Positions 1 through 7,720 of a stretch of 64,000 nucleotides of DNA are shown one piece after another. The stretch is from an uncultured Clostridia bacterium (GTDB lineage: Bacteria; Bacillota; Clostridia; TANB77; CAG-465). A program made the position numbers and the translations under genes. Numbering within the stretch: the first letter of the stretch is position 1; the number at the start of each line of letters is the position of its first letter. Location: contig CALXJI010000001.1 of the NCBI GenBank assembly GCA_944388585.1, positions 1-64,000 on the forward strand, written 5' to 3'. The notes beneath the pieces are model-generated. The model did no database searches and was not told the origin of the DNA. It saw only the letters and a list, made by a program, of their open reading frames with translations.

Positions 1-156
1 GTAAATTTAAAAGATATAAATATTCAAAAAGAAGAAGTAGATGCTGTAAAATGGATGACTAAAAAAGAAATAGAAGAGTTATATAAGATAGGAAAATTTA
101 AAAGAACTCACTATAACTATTACCAAGAATTTTTAAAATGTATGGATAAAAAATAG
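1..156 (+). CDS. NUDIX hydrolase, C-terminal fragment
   Basis: The window opens inside this gene; 51 codons are visible up to TAG. The visible tail has the pattern usual for the end of NUDIX proteins: an acidic stretch with EEV, then KWMTKKEIEEL and a G-x-F segment before a short basic C-terminus. The NUDIX box itself lies upstream of the window, so substrate and true length cannot be judged. A plausible role is hydrolysis of a nucleoside diphosphate derivative. The call rests only on the tail and is moderate. Confidence 0.5.
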   Translation, partial: VNLKDINIQKEEVDAVKWMTKKEIEELYKIGKFKRTHYNYYQEFLKCMDKK

Positions 157-225
157 AAAAATGCCAATTTTTATATTAGGTGAAAAATAGAAAGTATAAA
201 TATAGATTTTTATATATCTTTATGA

Positions 226-231
226 TATTAT
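226..231 (+). promoter_or_regulatory. Extended -10 promoter element for the SseB-like gene
   Basis: TATTAT is preceded by TGA, giving an extended -10. No good -35 is visible 17 bp upstream. The element lies 28 nt before the preferred start codon. Confidence 0.4.
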
Positions 232-253
232 ATAAGTATATAGGAGGAATATG

Positions 254-1000
254 ATGGATACAATTAACAATAAAGAATTAATAGGAGCAATTGAAAAAAT
301 GAAAGATGAAAAGACTATGGAGGCACAGAATAAAGTTATAGCTGAAGTTTTAAAAGCTAAATTTATGTGCCCTGTAATATTACAAGATGCCCCAAAAGGT
401 GGTGGAAAAATAAATATAAATAAAGAGACTAAAATTCAGTTTTCTGTTATAAAAACAACAAATGGTAAAAATTTTTTGATTGCTTTTACTAGTGATGAAG
501 AGGTAAATAAATGGCAAAAAAATAAGACACAGCAATCAATAATATACACATTTGAGGATTATGCAATAATTGCTCAAAATAATGATAATTTAGAGGGATT
601 TATAATAGATCCTAAAGGCTGTAATTTAATATTTACCAAAAATATGATTGCACAAATTAAAAATAGTATTACAAGAGAAAATGTTGTAAAAAAAGATACA
701 CAAGTTGAATTAAGTGTTCCAAAAGATATATCTGAAGATTTGCAAAATAAGTTACATGATGTGCTTGTAAATAACAAAGAAATAAAAAAAGCTTATCTTT
801 TAAATATGCTAAAAGAAGATGAGAAAAGCTATTTGCTAATAATTGATGCAGCTGGAAAAGAAAAAGAATATTTTAATACAATAGCTAGTGCTTTAATTCC
901 ATTTTTAAGAGATCTGCCTTTAAATTTACTTCCTATTAATACAGAATTTGGAACAAAAGCAATAGAAAAATTTAAACCATTTTATGAGGCAATAGAATAA
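254..1000 (+). CDS. SseB family protein
   Basis: This 248-residue protein has the two-part layout of SseB proteins: an N-terminal domain (about residues 8-130, ending with the GFIIDPKG-type segment) and a C-terminal domain (about 140-245). The founding member was named for enhanced serine sensitivity in E. coli, and its biochemical role is unclear. No signal peptide or membrane segment is seen, so it is likely cytoplasmic. Two adjacent ATG codons occur at 251 and 254; AGGAGG at 242-247 sits too close to the first, so 254 is preferred. It is a single gene ending in a bidirectional terminator. Confidence 0.75.
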   Translation: MDTINNKELIGAIEKMKDEKTMEAQNKVIAEVLKAKFMCPVILQDAPKGGGKININKETKIQFSVIKTTNGKNFLIAFTSDEEVNKWQKNKTQQSIIYTFEDYAIIAQNNDNLEGFIIDPKGCNLIFTKNMIAQIKNSITRENVVKKDTQVELSVPKDISEDLQNKLHDVLVNNKEIKKAYLLNMLKEDEKSYLLIIDAAGKEKEYFNTIASALIPFLRDLPLNLLPINTEFGTKAIEKFKPFYEAIE

Positions 1001-1006
1001 AATTAT

Positions 1007-1037
1007 AAATAGAAGTGATTTACACTTCTATTTTTTT
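1007..1037. terminator. Bidirectional terminator between SseB-like and CRP/FNR genes
   Basis: An 11-bp perfect stem (AAATAGAAGTG with CACTTCTATTT, loop ATTTA) is followed by T residues on the plus strand and preceded by A residues, so it can serve both convergent genes. It overlaps the 3' end of the minus-strand gene. Confidence 0.85.
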
Positions 1038-1645
1038 AGCTTAATATTATATCCGTTTTTTGTAATTATATTTTCTTTTTGAAGATGTTGTATTTCTCTC
1101 ATCATAGCACTTCTATCAATGCATAAATAATCTGCAAGGTCTGTATAAGAAAGAGGCAAAGTAAAATCTTTTTTGTTATATTCTATACTCAAAAAAGAAA
1201 AATAAGAAAGTAACTTTTCTTTGATACTTCTTTTGGTAAGTAACTCAATTCGTATGTTTTGTTTTATTGTTCTATTTAAAAATAAATTAAAAAAAATATT
1301 ATCTAAAGCATTCCTATATTTAAAAATATCATCGTATAAGAAAAATATAACTTCACAATTTGTTTTAGCTATTACAAAAAGTTCGCTATTTGTATTTATA
1401 GGAAAAAAGACTTCTCCAAATATATCATTCGCTTTAAGTGTTTCAATAATAGTTTTATTTCCGTTTTTATCATATCTAATAATGTCTGCATTTCCTTTTT
1501 TTAAAATGCATATTTGATTTCTATTTTTTATATATGTAGTTATTATATCATTTTTTTTAATTTGCTTTGTTTGAAAGTCTAAATTAGTATTTTGTAATTG
1601 TTGTGTAAACTCGGATATGTTTAAATCGCTATACAATGATATCAC
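1028..1645 (-). CDS. CRP/FNR family transcriptional regulator
   Basis: This protein of about 205 residues has a cyclic-nucleotide-binding-type beta-roll (about residues 15-115), a dimerisation helix and a C-terminal winged helix (about 140-200) whose recognition helix contains DRSAMMRE. No cysteine cluster typical of oxygen-sensing FNR is seen, so the effector is unknown. The frame opens with GTG at 1645, but AGGTG at 1643-1647 is ideally spaced for TTG at 1636, which may be the real start. It is divergent from the ATP-cone gene. An inverted repeat of FNR-like geometry lies in the shared upstream region, suggesting it controls the neighbour. The family is clear; the target is inference. Confidence 0.85.
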   Translation of the reverse strand: MISLYSDLNISEFTQQLQNTNLDFQTKQIKKNDIITTYIKNRNQICILKKGNADIIRYDKNGNKTIIETLKANDIFGEVFFPINTNSELFVIAKTNCEVIFFLYDDIFKYRNALDNIFFNLFLNRTIKQNIRIELLTKRSIKEKLLSYFSFLSIEYNKKDFTLPLSYTDLADYLCIDRSAMMREIQHLQKENIITKNGYNIKLKK

Positions 1646-1659
1646 CTAGATTTTTAAAC

Positions 1660-1708
1660 ATTATACTATAAAATTTTAAAAAAATAAATACTACATTTTT
1701 GTAATGTA
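1660..1708 (-). promoter_or_regulatory. Candidate promoter and inverted repeat upstream of the CRP/FNR gene
   Basis: On the minus strand TATAAT (1665-1660) lies 15 nt before the frame start, with only a weak -35. Upstream at 1692-1708 is the inverted repeat TACATT-N5-AATGTA, near the expected -35/-40 region, and may be an operator. No binding protein can be assigned from sequence alone. Confidence 0.4.
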
Positions 1709-1778
1709 AATGATATAAAATTTGTATTCTTAGATAATAGCCACTTACATAAATTTACAAAAATTATTTGTCATATTT

Positions 1779-1820
1779 TGTTGCAAAAGCAACAGAAATT
1801 TAAAAAAATAATTGTATAAT
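1779..1820 (+). promoter_or_regulatory. Promoter with FNR-type palindrome ahead of the ATP-cone gene
   Basis: TATAAT is at 1815-1820. The palindrome TGTTGC-AAAA-GCAACA (1779-1794) has the 4-nt centre and short arms typical of CRP/FNR-family sites and ends where a -35 would lie. The position would suit direct control by the divergent regulator. Confidence 0.5.
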
Positions 1821-1854
1821 ATAGGTGTGTTTAAAATCAAGAGGAGGAATTGTA

Positions 1855-2172
1855 ATGAAAGTAATAAAAAGAGATGGAAGAGTTATGGATTATGATAGAG
1901 AAAAGATAGCCATTGCAATACAAAAGGCAAATGAAGAGGTGAATTTAGAGCAAAGAGCTAATAGAAATGATATAAAATCAATAATGCTTTATATAGAAGA
2001 CCTTGGTAAAAAAAGAATTTTGGTTGAGGACATACAAGATATTGTAGAGCAAAAATTAATTGAACAAGAAAAATATGAGCTTGCTAAAAGATATGTAGAC
2101 TATAGTTATGAAAAAGCTACAAATGAATATGCAAATGTAAATAGTAATGTTATGTTTGCAAGTAATATATAG
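1855..2172 (+). CDS. Stand-alone ATP-cone domain protein (NrdD N-terminus-like)
   Basis: This 105-residue protein consists almost wholly of an ATP-cone: it begins MKVIKRDGRVMDYDREKI and runs to KRYVDYSYEKA. Such domains sense ATP/dATP and sit at the N-terminus of anaerobic ribonucleotide reductase NrdD or in the repressor NrdR. There is no zinc ribbon as in NrdR and no catalytic NrdD domain follows. The end (NEYANVNSNVMFASNI) resembles the NrdD linker after the cone, so this may be a truncated nrdD or a free regulatory domain. The start at 1855 is set by GAGGAGG at 1841-1847. It stands alone behind its own promoter and a terminator. Confidence 0.7.
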   Translation: MKVIKRDGRVMDYDREKIAIAIQKANEEVNLEQRANRNDIKSIMLYIEDLGKKRILVEDIQDIVEQKLIEQEKYELAKRYVDYSYEKATNEYANVNSNVMFASNI

Positions 2173-2429
2173 TAATTGTAAATAATGAGTTCAAAATAGA
2201 CAATAAATTAAAATTAAAGGAGAAGTAATAAATTCTCCTCTAATTTTTATATAGATTAGTTTACTTTTTAAAATGTAACAAAAATGTCGAATTTTATTTA
2301 AAAAAATGAAATGTACATGAAATAAAAGTGGATAAAAATATAAATTAATATACAATTTATATTAAAAGTGAAACATATTAATTTATATGATATAAAATAT
2401 AATAGTAAGATTTATTGGGGGATTTATAT
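2173..2429. other. Intergenic region after the ATP-cone gene
   Basis: It contains the terminator at 2214-2249 and a TATAAT-like -10 at 2398-2403 without a convincing -35, just before the next gene. No coding potential was seen in either strand. Confidence 0.5.
2214..2249 (+). terminator. Terminator after the ATP-cone gene
   Basis: The hairpin pairs ATTA-A-AGGAGAA with TTCTCCT-C-TAAT (one mismatch) around an 8-nt loop and is followed by TTTTTAT. Confidence 0.7.
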
Positions 2430-2639
2430 ATGAAAAAAAGAAAGAAAATTTTTTTAGGAAGTATAATAGTATTAGCAATCATACTGTTAAGTGTAGTTGG
2501 CTATAGGCTACTAAATAGAAAGAGCATAGAGGAGGTTCCTGAAATATTAAGATCTCGTACATATGAGCAAGTAGAAGAAGGAGACGAGACAATAGATGGA
2601 ACAGATTATGTAACGTTTGATGCATATTATGGAGAGTGA
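2430..2639 (+). CDS. Small membrane-anchored acidic protein
   Basis: This 69-residue protein has a basic start (MKKRKKIF), one hydrophobic helix (about residues 8-25) and an acidic exterior tail rich in Glu/Asp. I do not recognise a family. GGGGGA upstream sets the start at 2430. The next gene begins 5 nt after its stop, so it is the first gene of an apparent operon with a TIM-barrel isomerase, an HD hydrolase and a second small membrane protein. No lipobox cysteine is present. Confidence 0.6.
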   Translation: MKKRKKIFLGSIIVLAIILLSVVGYRLLNRKSIEEVPEILRSRTYEQVEEGDETIDGTDYVTFDAYYGE

Positions 2640-2644
2640 TAAAA

Positions 2645-3469
2645 ATGAATATTTATCCTAAAACTAGTGTAAATTTTGAAGGATTAGATAAATTAATAGT
2701 TTATGTAGAAAAATATAAAGGAATAGAATTACAATTTTTTGATGAAAATGGTATTATGGAACAAATTGATATAAAAACACCAGTTGAAAAATTACTTAAA
2801 AGAGTACCTTGTATAAAAGAAATTACGATACATCCTCCTTTGTGTAATTATGATATAGAAAGTATAATGCTTAAGGATATTAGTATAATTGAAAATCAGT
2901 TAAAAACTTGTGTTATTTTAGCTAGAAAATATGATATAAAAATTAACTTATTGTATCATACTCAAATAGACTTTATAAAGCATAAAGCTCTTACAATAGA
3001 TAAAATTAAGAGTTTATTAAAGATTATAGAAGGAGAAAATGTATTATTAATACTTGAGAACTTGTTCATGTTTGATGAAAAGGAATGCACAGTATTTAAA
3101 CTTGCAGAATATATTAACCATCCTAACTTAAAGGTTTGTTTTGATATTTGTCATATGTATTGTAAAGCCAATATATACAAAACAGATATAGAAAGCTTTG
3201 CTAAAAAATACTTAAATCTAGATTTATGTAGAAATTATATTCATCAAGTACATTTTTCATATACTGTAGATAATGATGGATATATTGTTAGGAAAACACA
3301 TGGAAGAGTACATGATAATGTTGAAGAGTTAAAATATGATTTAGGTTTACTTGCAAAATATGGTATGGATAGATGTAACTACATAACTGAAGTAAGTGAA
3401 GATGATTATGATTTAAGAGTTGATCAGTTAAAAGAATTAGATATGCTTGAAAAAGTTTGTAATCAGTGA
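2645..3469 (+). CDS. Sugar-phosphate isomerase/epimerase family TIM barrel (AP endonuclease 2-like)
   Basis: This protein of about 274 residues has the xylose-isomerase-like TIM barrel pattern with probable metal-binding residues in order: TIHPP, LLYHTQ, ILENL, CFDICHMY, HQVHFSY, HGRVHD and the terminal ITEVSEDD. Members of this superfamily are sugar isomerases, epimerases, or AP endonucleases such as Nfo; this protein is closer to the isomerase-like group, and its substrate is unknown. ATG at 2645 follows GGAG at 2631-2634; an upstream in-frame GTG at 2636 has no usable spacing. Its stop overlaps the SD region of the HD gene, suggesting coupled translation and a shared pathway. Confidence 0.75.
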   Translation: MNIYPKTSVNFEGLDKLIVYVEKYKGIELQFFDENGIMEQIDIKTPVEKLLKRVPCIKEITIHPPLCNYDIESIMLKDISIIENQLKTCVILARKYDIKINLLYHTQIDFIKHKALTIDKIKSLLKIIEGENVLLILENLFMFDEKECTVFKLAEYINHPNLKVCFDICHMYCKANIYKTDIESFAKKYLNLDLCRNYIHQVHFSYTVDNDGYIVRKTHGRVHDNVEELKYDLGLLAKYGMDRCNYITEVSEDDYDLRVDQLKELDMLEKVCNQ

Positions 3470-3477
3470 GGTATACT

Positions 3478-4269
3478 ATGGAAAGAAATTTTAAAGTTTA
3501 CGAAGAGATATTTGAAAGATATGTAAATAAATTTATAGAAAAAGCAGAAGGTGATGAAGCTCGTAAATTAAACTTTACAAATAAAAAAATACACTCTTAT
3601 CATGTAAGAGATAATATATTAAAAATTGCAAAAGAAGAAAAATTAAATGTAGATATGTTCATAGTAGAATTTATTGGACTATTTCATGATATAGGTAGAT
3701 TTTATCAATATGATAAGTATGAAACATTTAATGATGATTTATCAGATAATCATGGAAAATTAAGCGTTAAAGTATTGGAAGATGAGGGAATAATAAATAT
3801 GATAGATTATGATTTAAGACCATATATAGTAGATCCAATATTTATGCATAATATGAAAGACTTACCTCGTCTTAATGATAAAAAGATGTATTTATATTCT
3901 GCTCTTTTAAGAGATGCAGATAAGCTTGACGGATTTAGATCTATTAGTTTATATGAAAGAGAAAATAAAAATCTTGCATATTTTAAAAATAAATCAGATG
4001 AGCCTATAATTTCAGAAGAAGTGTTTAATAATATAATGGATCACAAATCTGTATATAAATACAATTTAAAAACAGTGCTTGAAAGTCAAATAGTATCTTT
4101 AGGTTACATAACGTCAGATATTAATTTTTATACAACATTAAGAATTATTAAAGAGAATAATTACACAAAGAAAATGTTTGAAAAAATGCAAGATACTCCA
4201 GAGTCTCGAAAAATATATAATTTTGTAAATGATTATATAGAAAGGAGACTATCTAATGAAAAAGAATAA
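3478..4269 (+). CDS. HD-domain phosphohydrolase
   Basis: This 263-residue protein has a canonical HD metal site: H in SYHV (about residue 45), HD in GLFHDIGRFYQ (about 70) and D in RDADKLDGF (about 150). HD proteins hydrolyse phosphomonoesters or phosphodiesters, often of nucleotides; the substrate cannot be read from sequence. TGAGGT overlaps the previous stop and places the start at 3478. Overlap with both neighbours suggests it acts with the upstream TIM-barrel enzyme, for example in successive steps on a phosphorylated sugar or nucleotide. That pairing is inference. Confidence 0.8.
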   Translation: MERNFKVYEEIFERYVNKFIEKAEGDEARKLNFTNKKIHSYHVRDNILKIAKEEKLNVDMFIVEFIGLFHDIGRFYQYDKYETFNDDLSDNHGKLSVKVLEDEGIINMIDYDLRPYIVDPIFMHNMKDLPRLNDKKMYLYSALLRDADKLDGFRSISLYERENKNLAYFKNKSDEPIISEEVFNNIMDHKSVYKYNLKTVLESQIVSLGYITSDINFYTTLRIIKENNYTKKMFEKMQDTPESRKIYNFVNDYIERRLSNEKE

Positions 4270-4633
4270 TAAAATACTTATTTTAATTATTGCTTTATTT
4301 ATTATTATAATAATAGTTATGTCTTCATTTTTTGTATATAAGAAAGTAACATATCGAGAAGTGATTCTATCAATAGATGATGTAATAGAAGTAAACAGTA
4401 AAATACAATCTGGTGAAGATATAGATTTAAATTATTTTAGAGAATTTAAACTTACTAATAAGGAAGAAAATGAGGAACTTAATATATATACATATGATAT
4501 GGGCGGAAAATATGAATTTGAAATAGATATAAATAACGATCAAATAGTTGCTATGTTTCTTATAAACAAAGTAACATATGAATATGTAAATATACTTGAA
4601 GATTCACTAGATGAGTTTTTGCAATTTAATTAA
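4256..4633 (+). CDS. Small single-pass membrane protein
   Basis: This 125-residue protein has a very hydrophobic N-terminal helix (residues 6-27, mostly Ile) and then an acidic extracytoplasmic part. It starts within the last 14 nt of the HD gene, with AAAGGAG inside that gene, so it is translationally coupled. I do not recognise the family. The topology matches several other small anchored proteins in this window (2430, 7721, 48840, 55232), which share layout but not obvious sequence. Confidence 0.65.
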   Translation: MKKNNKILILIIALFIIIIIVMSSFFVYKKVTYREVILSIDDVIEVNSKIQSGEDIDLNYFREFKLTNKEENEELNIYTYDMGGKYEFEIDINNDQIVAMFLINKVTYEYVNILEDSLDEFLQFN

Positions 4634-4657
4634 AAGAAGGCTTTTACGCCTTCTTTT
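4632..4657. terminator. Bidirectional terminator between convergent genes
   Basis: A perfect 10-bp stem (AAAAGAAGGC with GCCTTCTTTT, loop TTTTAC) lies between the plus-strand operon and the minus-strand acyl-CoA synthetase and covers the end of the latter. Confidence 0.85.
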
Positions 4658-6377
4658 CATTATTTAATATTTTTTCTATTTCTTTAAATCTTTTTACTTT
4701 TGCTGTTGTTGTTTTAATCATTTCTTCATCTGTTAAGAATAATTTTTTTATATATTTATAAGTAGGAAGTGTTTTATTTATTTCTTTTATATCATTCCAT
4801 ACTTTGTCATGTAGTTCATCATAAGAGATGTTGTTCATATGTTCTGTTACATAGTCTTTATTATATACAATTTCAACTGATACTATTAAATCATCGTCTT
4901 TTGGATAACCAAATATCATTGATTCAGATACATAAGGTAGATTATTTACAAGTATTTCTAACTCTTCTGGAAATATTTTTTTACCATTTTTAAGTACTAT
5001 TACATTTTTCTTTCTACCACTTATCACTAAGAAGTTATCTTCATCAAAATATCCAAGATCTCCAGTGTAGAACCATCCATCCTTTAATACTTCATTTGTT
5101 GCTTCTTCATTTTCATAATATCCAAGCATAACATTTGGACCTTTTGCTTTTATTTCTCCTATTCCTTTTTCATCAGGATTATCAATTTCAATATCTATAG
5201 TATATAGAGGTTTGCCAACGCTACCAGCTTTTAAATTCTTTTGATTTTCTGCTGAAAGCACAGGTGAAGTTTCTGTAAGTCCATATCCTTGAAGAGTAGT
5301 TATACCAAAACTCTTAAATCCTTCTGCCACGTCTTTATCTAGAGCTGCAGCACCACTTATTACAAATCTAATATGCCCTCCAAGTTGATCTAGAATTTGT
5401 TTAAATACTTTTCTTCTTATGTCGATATTGAACTTAAGTAGAAAGTTACATATTTTTCTACCAGTTTTTATTAAATTTTCTTTATTTTGTTTTTTTACTT
5501 CTACCATTATTTTTTTATACATTGCTTCAAGGATTAAAGGTACACAGACAAATACTGACACTTTATATTCTTCTAGGTTTTTTTGTACGTATTTAAGACC
5601 ATCACAAAATGTAGTACATACACCATTATGTAAAAATAGCATTAATGCGGTAGATCCAAACGTATGATGAAATGGTAAAAAAGCTAATGATACATCACTG
5701 TCTAAGAATTTAACCATGCAGTCTAATGAATAAATGTTAGATAAAATGTTATCTTGTGAGAGCATAACAGCTTTAGAAATAGAAGTTGTACCTGATGTAA
5801 ATAGAATAATGCTCATTTCTTTTGTATTTACTTTATATTCAAAAGCATCTTTTTTACCAGCAGATATTTCTTCTTTTCCTTTTTGTATAACTTCATCCAT
5901 ACTCATATATCCATTATTATTTTCTTTCATACAGATATAATTTGTAAGTTTTGTTGTATTTTTTTGCTTTATATTATCCATTATTTCTATATAATTATCA
6001 TCAAAAACAATACAATCAGCTTTACTTCTAATTATAAGAGATTCTATTTCATCTGGCTTAAGTCCTTTATCTAGAGGCACTACTATACCTACAGAAGATA
6101 GAATACTTGTATATGCAATTGCCCAAGGATAACTGTTTTTACCAATAACTGCTATTCTTTTATACTGTAGTCCTAGTGATATTAAACCTTGAGCAAAATT
6201 GTCTACGTCATTTTTAAAGTCTAAATATGTTATGTATTTATATTTTGGATTTTTTTCTACTTTTTCTTTAATAATAAATGCATTTTTACTACTAAATTTT
6301 TTTACAGAATCTTCTATTAATTCTCTAAAAGAATTTAGCTTTTTAGCATCTTTATATAATATTTCATTATTTTTCAA
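4644..6377 (-). CDS. AMP-dependent long-chain acyl-CoA synthetase-like protein
   Basis: This 577-residue member of the ANL superfamily would activate a carboxylate (probably a fatty acid) with ATP to an acyl-adenylate and then to acyl-CoA. Visible motifs are the phosphate loop FTSGTTS, GYGLTETSP, YTGDLGYFDEDNFLVISGRKK and the C-terminal TTTAKVKR segment with the adenylation lysine. The frame extends to 6440, but AGAGGTG spaced 6 nt before TTG at 6377 makes that the likely start. A perfect minus-strand promoter lies upstream. No acyl carrier or beta-oxidation genes are adjacent, so the physiological substrate is open. Confidence 0.85.
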   Translation of the reverse strand: MKNNEILYKDAKKLNSFRELIEDSVKKFSSKNAFIIKEKVEKNPKYKYITYLDFKNDVDNFAQGLISLGLQYKRIAVIGKNSYPWAIAYTSILSSVGIVVPLDKGLKPDEIESLIIRSKADCIVFDDNYIEIMDNIKQKNTTKLTNYICMKENNNGYMSMDEVIQKGKEEISAGKKDAFEYKVNTKEMSIILFTSGTTSISKAVMLSQDNILSNIYSLDCMVKFLDSDVSLAFLPFHHTFGSTALMLFLHNGVCTTFCDGLKYVQKNLEEYKVSVFVCVPLILEAMYKKIMVEVKKQNKENLIKTGRKICNFLLKFNIDIRRKVFKQILDQLGGHIRFVISGAAALDKDVAEGFKSFGITTLQGYGLTETSPVLSAENQKNLKAGSVGKPLYTIDIEIDNPDEKGIGEIKAKGPNVMLGYYENEEATNEVLKDGWFYTGDLGYFDEDNFLVISGRKKNVIVLKNGKKIFPEELEILVNNLPYVSESMIFGYPKDDDLIVSVEIVYNKDYVTEHMNNISYDELHDKVWNDIKEINKTLPTYKYIKKLFLTDEEMIKTTTAKVKRFKEIEKILNNEKKA

Positions 6378-6411
6378 AACATACACCTCTTTCAATCTAG
6401 TTTTCAAAACT

Positions 6412-6440
6412 ATTATAGCTGAAATACTAAATAATGTCAA
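6412..6440 (-). promoter_or_regulatory. Consensus promoter for the acyl-CoA synthetase gene
   Basis: On the minus strand TTGACA (6440-6435), a 17-bp spacer and TATAAT (6417-6412) match the sigma-A consensus exactly, 35 nt before the preferred TTG start. Confidence 0.85.
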
Positions 6441-6458
6441 TGAATATAATTCATGTTA

Positions 6459-6487
6459 TTGTATAATGAATTTAAGTATGGTATTAT
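6459..6487 (+). promoter_or_regulatory. Promoter for the DUF1836-CYTH operon
   Basis: TTGTAT, a 17-bp spacer and TATTAT preceded by TGG (extended -10) lie 27 nt before the TTG start at 6514. Confidence 0.6.
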
Positions 6488-6513
6488 ATCATATATAAAA
6501 AGAGGTGAGCTTT

Positions 6514-7092
6514 TTGAGTGAAAATAGAGATCATACAATAGAGACAAAATTCAAGAAAAATTGTAAAATATTAGTTCAAAATAAGTTGCCAAAATGGGAA
6601 GAATTACCAGACATTGGTCTTTATATGGATCAATTAGAGAAACTTTTAAATAAATATTTAAATATATATAATGATGGTGATGAAGAAAAATTAATAACAA
6701 GAGCTATGATTAATAATTATGTTAAAAATGAACTTATACCAAAACCTCAAAAAAAATTATATAGTAGAGATCATATTGCATATTTACTTGTAATAGGACT
6801 TTTAAAACCTGTACTTTCTATATCAAATATAAAGGAAATATTAAAGTGTCAAAATGAACATAGAGATGCAAAAGAAATTTTAAATTTAGTATACAATATT
6901 TTAGAGTTGAGTTCAGATTTTTTTATAGATAAGGTAGCATTAAAAGTTGAATCAATGCTTGAAATAGATGGAAATTCTTCTCTTGCTTTTACATCTTTAG
7001 CAATGACAATGGGAATAATTGCAAATACAAGTAGAATGGTTTCTGTAACAGCTTTAAAGACTAAAAAAGAATGGGAGGAAAATAAGAAATGA
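6514..7092 (+). CDS. DUF1836 family protein
   Basis: This 192-residue protein matches the DUF1836 pattern: a region with TRAMINNYVKNELIPKP followed by YSRDHIAYLLVIGLLKPVLS, which looks like a MerR-like winged helix (recognition by motif memory), then a helical C-terminal half. The family is widespread in low-GC Gram-positives and of unknown function, possibly DNA-binding. GAGGTGA at 6502-6508 suits TTG at 6514. It overlaps the CYTH gene by 4 nt, so the two are coupled. Confidence 0.75.
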   Translation: MSENRDHTIETKFKKNCKILVQNKLPKWEELPDIGLYMDQLEKLLNKYLNIYNDGDEEKLITRAMINNYVKNELIPKPQKKLYSRDHIAYLLVIGLLKPVLSISNIKEILKCQNEHRDAKEILNLVYNILELSSDFFIDKVALKVESMLEIDGNSSLAFTSLAMTMGIIANTSRMVSVTALKTKKEWEENKK

Positions 7093-7622
7093 ACACAGAA
7101 TACGAGATAAGAGTCTTAGAAATAGATAAAGATAAGTTAATTAAAAGATTAAATGAGTTAAATGCAAAATTTATTGGAGAATTTAATCAAAAAAGATATG
7201 TGTATAATATAATCCCTAAAACAGATGGAAGATGGTTAAGACTTAGAACAAATGGTAAAAAAACAACACTTACATATAAAAGTGTAGAGAAAAATTCTAT
7301 AGATGGAACAAAAGAGCTAGAAATAGAGGTAGAGGATTTTGAAAAAACAAATAGTTTATTAGAACTTGTAGGAGTTAAAAACAAAGGATATCAAGAAAAT
7401 AATAGAATTCAATATATTCTAGATGGTGTAGAAATAGATATTGATTCGTGGCCATTAATACCAACTTATGTTGAAATTGAGGGAGAAAATGAAGAAAGTG
7501 TATTAAATATACTAAAAAAAATTGCAATAGATGATAAAAAAGTTACAACACTTGATGTACAAAGTATATATAAAGAAATATACAATATAGATATAACAGA
7601 AATTAATATTTTAAAATTTTAA
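7089..7622 (+). CDS. CYTH domain protein (class IV adenylate cyclase-like)
   Basis: This 177-residue protein shows the CYTH/triphosphate-tunnel pattern of alternating charged residues: EYEIR at residues 4-8, WLRLR, LTYKS, ELEIEVED, NNRIQY and DIDSWPLIPTYVEIEG. The family includes class IV adenylate cyclases, thiamine triphosphatases and inorganic triphosphatases acting on triphosphate substrates with divalent metal; which activity applies here is not decidable. It overlaps DUF1836 (ATGA), so the pair is likely co-expressed. It has no membrane segment and is presumed cytoplasmic. Confidence 0.8.
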   Translation: MNTEYEIRVLEIDKDKLIKRLNELNAKFIGEFNQKRYVYNIIPKTDGRWLRLRTNGKKTTLTYKSVEKNSIDGTKELEIEVEDFEKTNSLLELVGVKNKGYQENNRIQYILDGVEIDIDSWPLIPTYVEIEGENEESVLNILKKIAIDDKKVTTLDVQSIYKEIYNIDITEINILKF

Positions 7623-7661
7623 CAGTACAGTAAAAATATTGATATAAAATAAATTTTTATA

Positions 7662-7690
7662 TTGATAAAAAATGTATGATGATATATAAT
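7662..7690 (+). promoter_or_regulatory. Sigma-A promoter upstream of the 7721 gene
   Basis: TTGATA, a 17-bp spacer and TATAAT lie 30 nt before the start codon. Confidence 0.8.
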
Positions 7691-7720
7691 TTAATTATTC
7701 TAAAAGGAAAGGGATAATAT

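Noticed and set aside
5419..5667. Plus-strand open frames inside the acyl-CoA synthetase gene
   Set aside because: They lie opposite a well-supported minus-strand gene, have no ribosome binding sites and read as unusual Ser/Phe/Tyr-rich proteins.
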